DNA of 64,000 nucleotides from Hymenobacter sp. HSC-4F20 (GTDB lineage: Bacteria > Bacteroidota > Bacteroidia > Cytophagales > Hymenobacteraceae), in the NCBI RefSeq assembly GCF_019599275.1, contig NZ_JAHZTD010000004.1:372001-436000 (forward strand). Direction: 5' to 3'. Below, piece after piece: positions 61,701 through 64,000 of this stretch. The stretch's first letter is position 1. The number at the start of each line of letters is the position of its first letter. The translations under genes and the position numbers were made by a program. The notes under the pieces are model-generated. The model saw only the letters and a list, made by a program, of their open reading frames with translations, ran no database searches and had not been told where the DNA came from.

Positions 61701-63940
61701 GCTACACGGGTAAGAAATCAACCCTGAACATCAAATCGGCTGAGGTAAACAAGCCGGCCCTCACGGCCAACAACGTAAACTTCACCTTTGATTTGAAGGC
61801 TGGTAACACGGAGTTTGCCCGCGAGGAAGGCGACAACAAATCCAGCATTGAGCTACCCTACTCCCAATACCGCACTACGCTGTCGGGGGGGAAGTGGGAC
61901 TTCAAGAAGAAGCTGGTGCAGCTGCGCGTGGCGCCCGGTGCCGACTCCTCCCGCTCCTTCTTCTACAGCACCAAGCCCGAGCAGAAGGGCCTGAAGTTCC
62001 AGGCCGCTACCGGCCAGTACGATTTGAGCCGCTACCGCCTGGTGGCCGGCGGCGTGCCGCGCATTTCCTCGGCCGATGCCTGGATTACCCCCGATTCCAG
62101 CAAGGTGTACATTCTACCCAACGCCGAGATGCGCGCCTTCCAGAACGCCGGCGTGGTGATGGACACCCTGCGCAAGTACCACCAGCTCTACAAGGGCGAA
62201 ATTCGGGTGTTGTCGCGCACGGCCTTCACGGGCAATGCCCTCTACAACTACAAAAACGCCTCCGCCGACTCGTTTGCCATTAAGTTTGCCAATTTCCACG
62301 TCGATTCGCTGGCAACCATGACGGCTTCGCTGGGCAAGAACGGGAGCGGCAAGGGCGGTATGAAAGGCCTGCTCAAGCGCGGACCCGCCGAGGACGAAGC
62401 GCCGGTATCACCACCTACCATTGCCGTGGCTACCCTGCAAGCTACCGACAAGTTTCACCTGGCTCCGCGCATTGCCTACCGGGGCGGCGTCACGATGAAC
62501 TCCCAGAAGAAAGGCTTCACCTTCGACGGGCAGGCCAAGCTCAATTTCGTGAAGTCAACGACGGCCTCCGGGTGGTTTGCCGTGCAGGACACCATCGACC
62601 CCAAGGGAATTCGCATCAAGCTCCACGAGCCGAAGTCGGACGACGGCACGCCCATGCTCTCGGGCCTGTTTATGTCGGAAGGCACGGGCAAGATTTACCC
62701 CTTGTTTGTGGCCCCCAAGCCCGGCGTAACGGACATGAACCTGTTTGAGGTAGACGGCGACCTGCGCTTCAACCAGAAACGCGGCCAGTACACCATCAGC
62801 CGCCACGACCCCGCCGACCCCGACGTGTACGAAGGCTCGGTGCTGACCCTGACCGACTCTACGGGGCAGCTGGACTTCCGTGGCAAGCTCAACCTGATCA
62901 ACTCCAACAAGGACTACACCCTCACGGCCGCCGGCCTGGGCACGGCCAAGCCCGATAGCGCCCTCTACGACCTGAACACGTTCATGACCTTCGACATTAA
63001 CCTGCCGGAGAAGGCCGTAGAAGCCATGGCCGCCGACCTGGCCACCAACGCTAAAGGTGCGCCCGAGGCCCTGGATGGCTCCCCGGCCCAGCTCTACAAG
63101 ATGGGCGAGTTCATTGGCAACAAGGCCGTGCAGGACTACAGCACCCGCAAGGGCGGGTACGTGCCCCTGCAAAAAGTATCGGCCAAGTTCCTGCACACGG
63201 TAGTGCTGAGCCAGGTAAACCTGCGCTGGAATGAGAAGTTCAAGGCCTGGTACTCGGTAGGGAAAATTGGCTTGGTGAGCGTGGGCAAGAAGGACATCAA
63301 CGCTCTGATTGATGGCTACATTGAGGTGAAGAAAGAAAGCACCGGCGACGCCGTGGAACTGTACCTGGAAGCCGAGCCCCAGACCTGGTACTACCTCAAG
63401 TATTCCAACAACGTGCTGCTGGCCAAAGCCCAGCACGGCTCCTTCGACGAAATCATTGGCCTGAAAGCTAAGGGCGACTACAACACGGCCACCGAGTACG
63501 GTTTCTACCTCGGCGACGACATGGAGGTGCAAACCTTCCTCAACCACTTCCGCAAAGACTACCTGAAAGAAACCGGCAAGCGCAAAGTCAACACGACGCA
63601 GCCGCAGAGCACCGGCAACTTCGACTTCATGGAAGAGGGTAGCAAAAAGAAAAAGAAGAAAAAGGATGCCGTAGACGAAGCTCTGGAAGCTGACCCCAAT
63701 GCTACCCCGCCCGTCGAGGAAGAGCCGGCTGCCAAGAAAAAGAAGAAGAAAGACGAGCCGGTAGAAGCTGCTCCCGCCGCGGCAGATGCCCCGGTTGAGG
63801 ACACTGCCAAGAAAAAGAAGAAAAAGGATGAGGCAGTAGAAGCCACTCCGCCCGCCGACACCCCGCCGGCCGAGGAGCCGAAAAAGGAATCCAAGAAGAA
63901 AAAGAAGAAGGACGCCAACGACCCCTTCGGCGACGAGTAG
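58703..63940 (+). CDS. Giant exported protein (1745 aa) with Lys-rich repeat tail
   Basis: A very large exported protein. Signal peptide MKRTLLGWVCALLLGMSAPA, an Ala/Pro-rich segment, a helical region (about residues 45-160), a Trp/Gly/Pro-rich low-complexity linker (about 210-275), then about 1200 residues of mostly beta character with many Gly, Asp, Lys and Tyr (for example VKYLTGDFQSDQFVFYRDSV). It ends in a tail of about 100 residues with four runs of six or seven lysines separated by acidic Pro/Ala spacers. Only a handful of cysteines, no catalytic motif, no type IX sorting domain that I can see. Function unknown; conserved long proteins of this kind occur in Cytophagales, as I recall. 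Confidence 0.85.
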   Translation: MKRTLLGWVCALLLGMSAPAWAQQKPQPAKQPAGTAPTAAPALPKFTGKLSSEPEQFMVDVQSMMATTNMASAKAAGARMQQLWASNKLTATQQRYIVSLSQYMLARKFRPRPHFEHFYTAIAAGALVQNFSDQQMTEFLSVAGKTLEKELPAESEKFLASAAQFLDTKFLYRSRYSTLRVVGGTFSFAYNETDMPSLAPAPVAAPAPAPATVSTKKLDTKATATKKNSGWGDEDPWGSDNGWDTPKKSGTGTAAAKPADTGWANQAPSYSSYMAPSTRGPVLLLKDADLFMASSGDSVYIRKTGGAVVPTRNRFVGYGGQFAWQVNTSPVTADLTTYDFDITRPEFTANPVTLTYPAVLEQPVQGWLAYRSLKRKTPTTDTGYPRFISTTNDARVKNIGENIRYFGGFSLSGNRALSSSLDGALSRIIVDVDGKPKFRAASRVYELGDSIITAAHASVTIFQDKQDSLTHPGVKLKYNKPKQVLQLARESGLYKTTPFYDSYHQMEVTAELLTWPVRTPYIDFSILTAKNQVTANFESKEFYTNTRYQQIKAINKLHPLQMVVGYSMENGNKKLFTIQDVATFRQLKPDNVRTAVAGLARDGYVAWYPQTDQVVLLPKALHYVNSSRGKKDYDHIAIKSLSPSGKNATLDLNSNDLIVRGVDRFNFSDDSVTVFVKPDSSVIRIQKNRGVLFNGTVVASAFVFKGKEFKFDYDGFYIDLVKIDSIIVKGKGSKGSVMKARKDVDWTLTNKKKNSAGRLYINAPNNKSGRKKLGAYPTFDASTGAYVYFDKPEVLGGAYDTTMYFDIPPFKLDSLNNKNRVAVGFKGTFVSGGIMPDFQTKLSMQEDGSLGFVYNVPKEGFPLYGGKGRLFNKVRMNNQGLQGVGNVKYLTGDFQSDQFVFYRDSVVTVGKSGTILPGPLSGTEFAKVNFLPGYQMKWAVKQDSMYLTTQTQGEAFKLYDNNNGFKGTLTYTPGGLYGDGRMDGPQSFIRSTQFAFKPTRYTGKKSTLNIKSAEVNKPALTANNVNFTFDLKAGNTEFAREEGDNKSSIELPYSQYRTTLSGGKWDFKKKLVQLRVAPGADSSRSFFYSTKPEQKGLKFQAATGQYDLSRYRLVAGGVPRISSADAWITPDSSKVYILPNAEMRAFQNAGVVMDTLRKYHQLYKGEIRVLSRTAFTGNALYNYKNASADSFAIKFANFHVDSLATMTASLGKNGSGKGGMKGLLKRGPAEDEAPVSPPTIAVATLQATDKFHLAPRIAYRGGVTMNSQKKGFTFDGQAKLNFVKSTTASGWFAVQDTIDPKGIRIKLHEPKSDDGTPMLSGLFMSEGTGKIYPLFVAPKPGVTDMNLFEVDGDLRFNQKRGQYTISRHDPADPDVYEGSVLTLTDSTGQLDFRGKLNLINSNKDYTLTAAGLGTAKPDSALYDLNTFMTFDINLPEKAVEAMAADLATNAKGAPEALDGSPAQLYKMGEFIGNKAVQDYSTRKGGYVPLQKVSAKFLHTVVLSQVNLRWNEKFKAWYSVGKIGLVSVGKKDINALIDGYIEVKKESTGDAVELYLEAEPQTWYYLKYSNNVLLAKAQHGSFDEIIGLKAKGDYNTATEYGFYLGDDMEVQTFLNHFRKDYLKETGKRKVNTTQPQSTGNFDFMEEGSKKKKKKKDAVDEALEADPNATPPVEEEPAAKKKKKKDEPVEAAPAAADAPVEDTAKKKKKKDEAVEATPPADTPPAEEPKKESKKKKKKDANDPFGDE

Positions 63941-63944
63941 CCTC

Positions 63945-63978
63945 AAAAGCCCCGGCAGATTATCTGCCGGGGCTTTTT
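63945..63978 (+). terminator. Rho-independent terminator of the giant protein gene
   Basis: A perfect 15-bp stem (63945-63959 with 63963-63977) with a 3-base loop and five T at the end. Confidence 0.92.
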
Positions 63979-64000
63979 GCTGCGCAGTAGGGTAGTAACG

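Noticed and set aside
62555-63946. A 463-codon open frame on the minus strand opposite the giant exported protein
   Set aside because: Low-complexity complement of the Lys-rich tail and the beta-rich region. It has no start context or family resemblance.
1-64000. tRNA, rRNA, CRISPR arrays, prophage or transposase genes
   Set aside because: No cloverleaf with a CCA-compatible stem, rRNA segment, regularly spaced repeat array or recombinase motif was recognised by eye; a dedicated search could still find a small RNA gene.

Overview
The window looks like chromosomal DNA from a GC-rich member of the Bacteroidota (Cytophagales), most likely Hymenobacter or a close relative. The evidence is the gliding lipoproteins GldB and GldD, the ssb/mutY/HU/RNase G neighbourhood, several TAnnTTTG -7 promoter elements (two with a well spaced -33 TTG), start codons that mostly lack a strong Shine-Dalgarno sequence, and families found mainly in this phylum (DUF6799, DUF6150, a 29-residue COX24-like protein). 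Genus assignment is inference.

Layout. 1-2.0 kb: ExbB/ExbD/ExbD energy-transducing operon, cut by the left edge. 2.3-9.9 kb: mazG, glmM, a cysteine desulfurase, a DUF389 membrane protein, a B12-binding radical SAM enzyme, a one-TM protein and a PRC-barrel protein. 9.9-18 kb: hemH, the GTPases era and der, two paralogous small lipoproteins, murQ, a cytochrome b5-like protein and a degenerate arginase-fold protein. 18-27 kb: a fatty-acid degradation region with fadD, a MarR regulator, fadN, fadA and fadE. A four-helix-bundle (S23) gene sits between fadN and fadA inside inverted repeats, and a 17-bp motif is shared by the marR and fadE upstream regions. 27-37 kb: a secreted protein, recG, gldD, ssb, mutY, HU, a TPR protein, a 29-aa basic protein and RNase G. 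37.6-45.6 kb: a hybrid histidine kinase, an outer-membrane barrel, gldB with a coupled glycosyltransferase, nth, and an ECF sigma factor overlapping a small partner gene. 45.6-51.3 kb: an MFS exporter, an NlpE-like lipoprotein, a cluster of DnaA boxes, a secreted alpha/beta hydrolase lacking its nucleophile serine, and an SGNH hydrolase. 51.4-51.8 kb: a frame-disrupted relic of a restriction-type nuclease domain. 52-64 kb: uvrA, DUF2251, a TspO-like membrane protein, tpiA, DUF6150, prmA and a 1745-residue exported protein with a lysine-rich repeat tail.

Most genes are housekeeping or broadly conserved. The unusual material is mainly between genes: several inverted-repeat elements that start at a stop codon, one of them carrying the S23 gene; a DnaA-box cluster; and a candidate shared operator. 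I saw no tRNA, rRNA, CRISPR array, transposase or phage genes.
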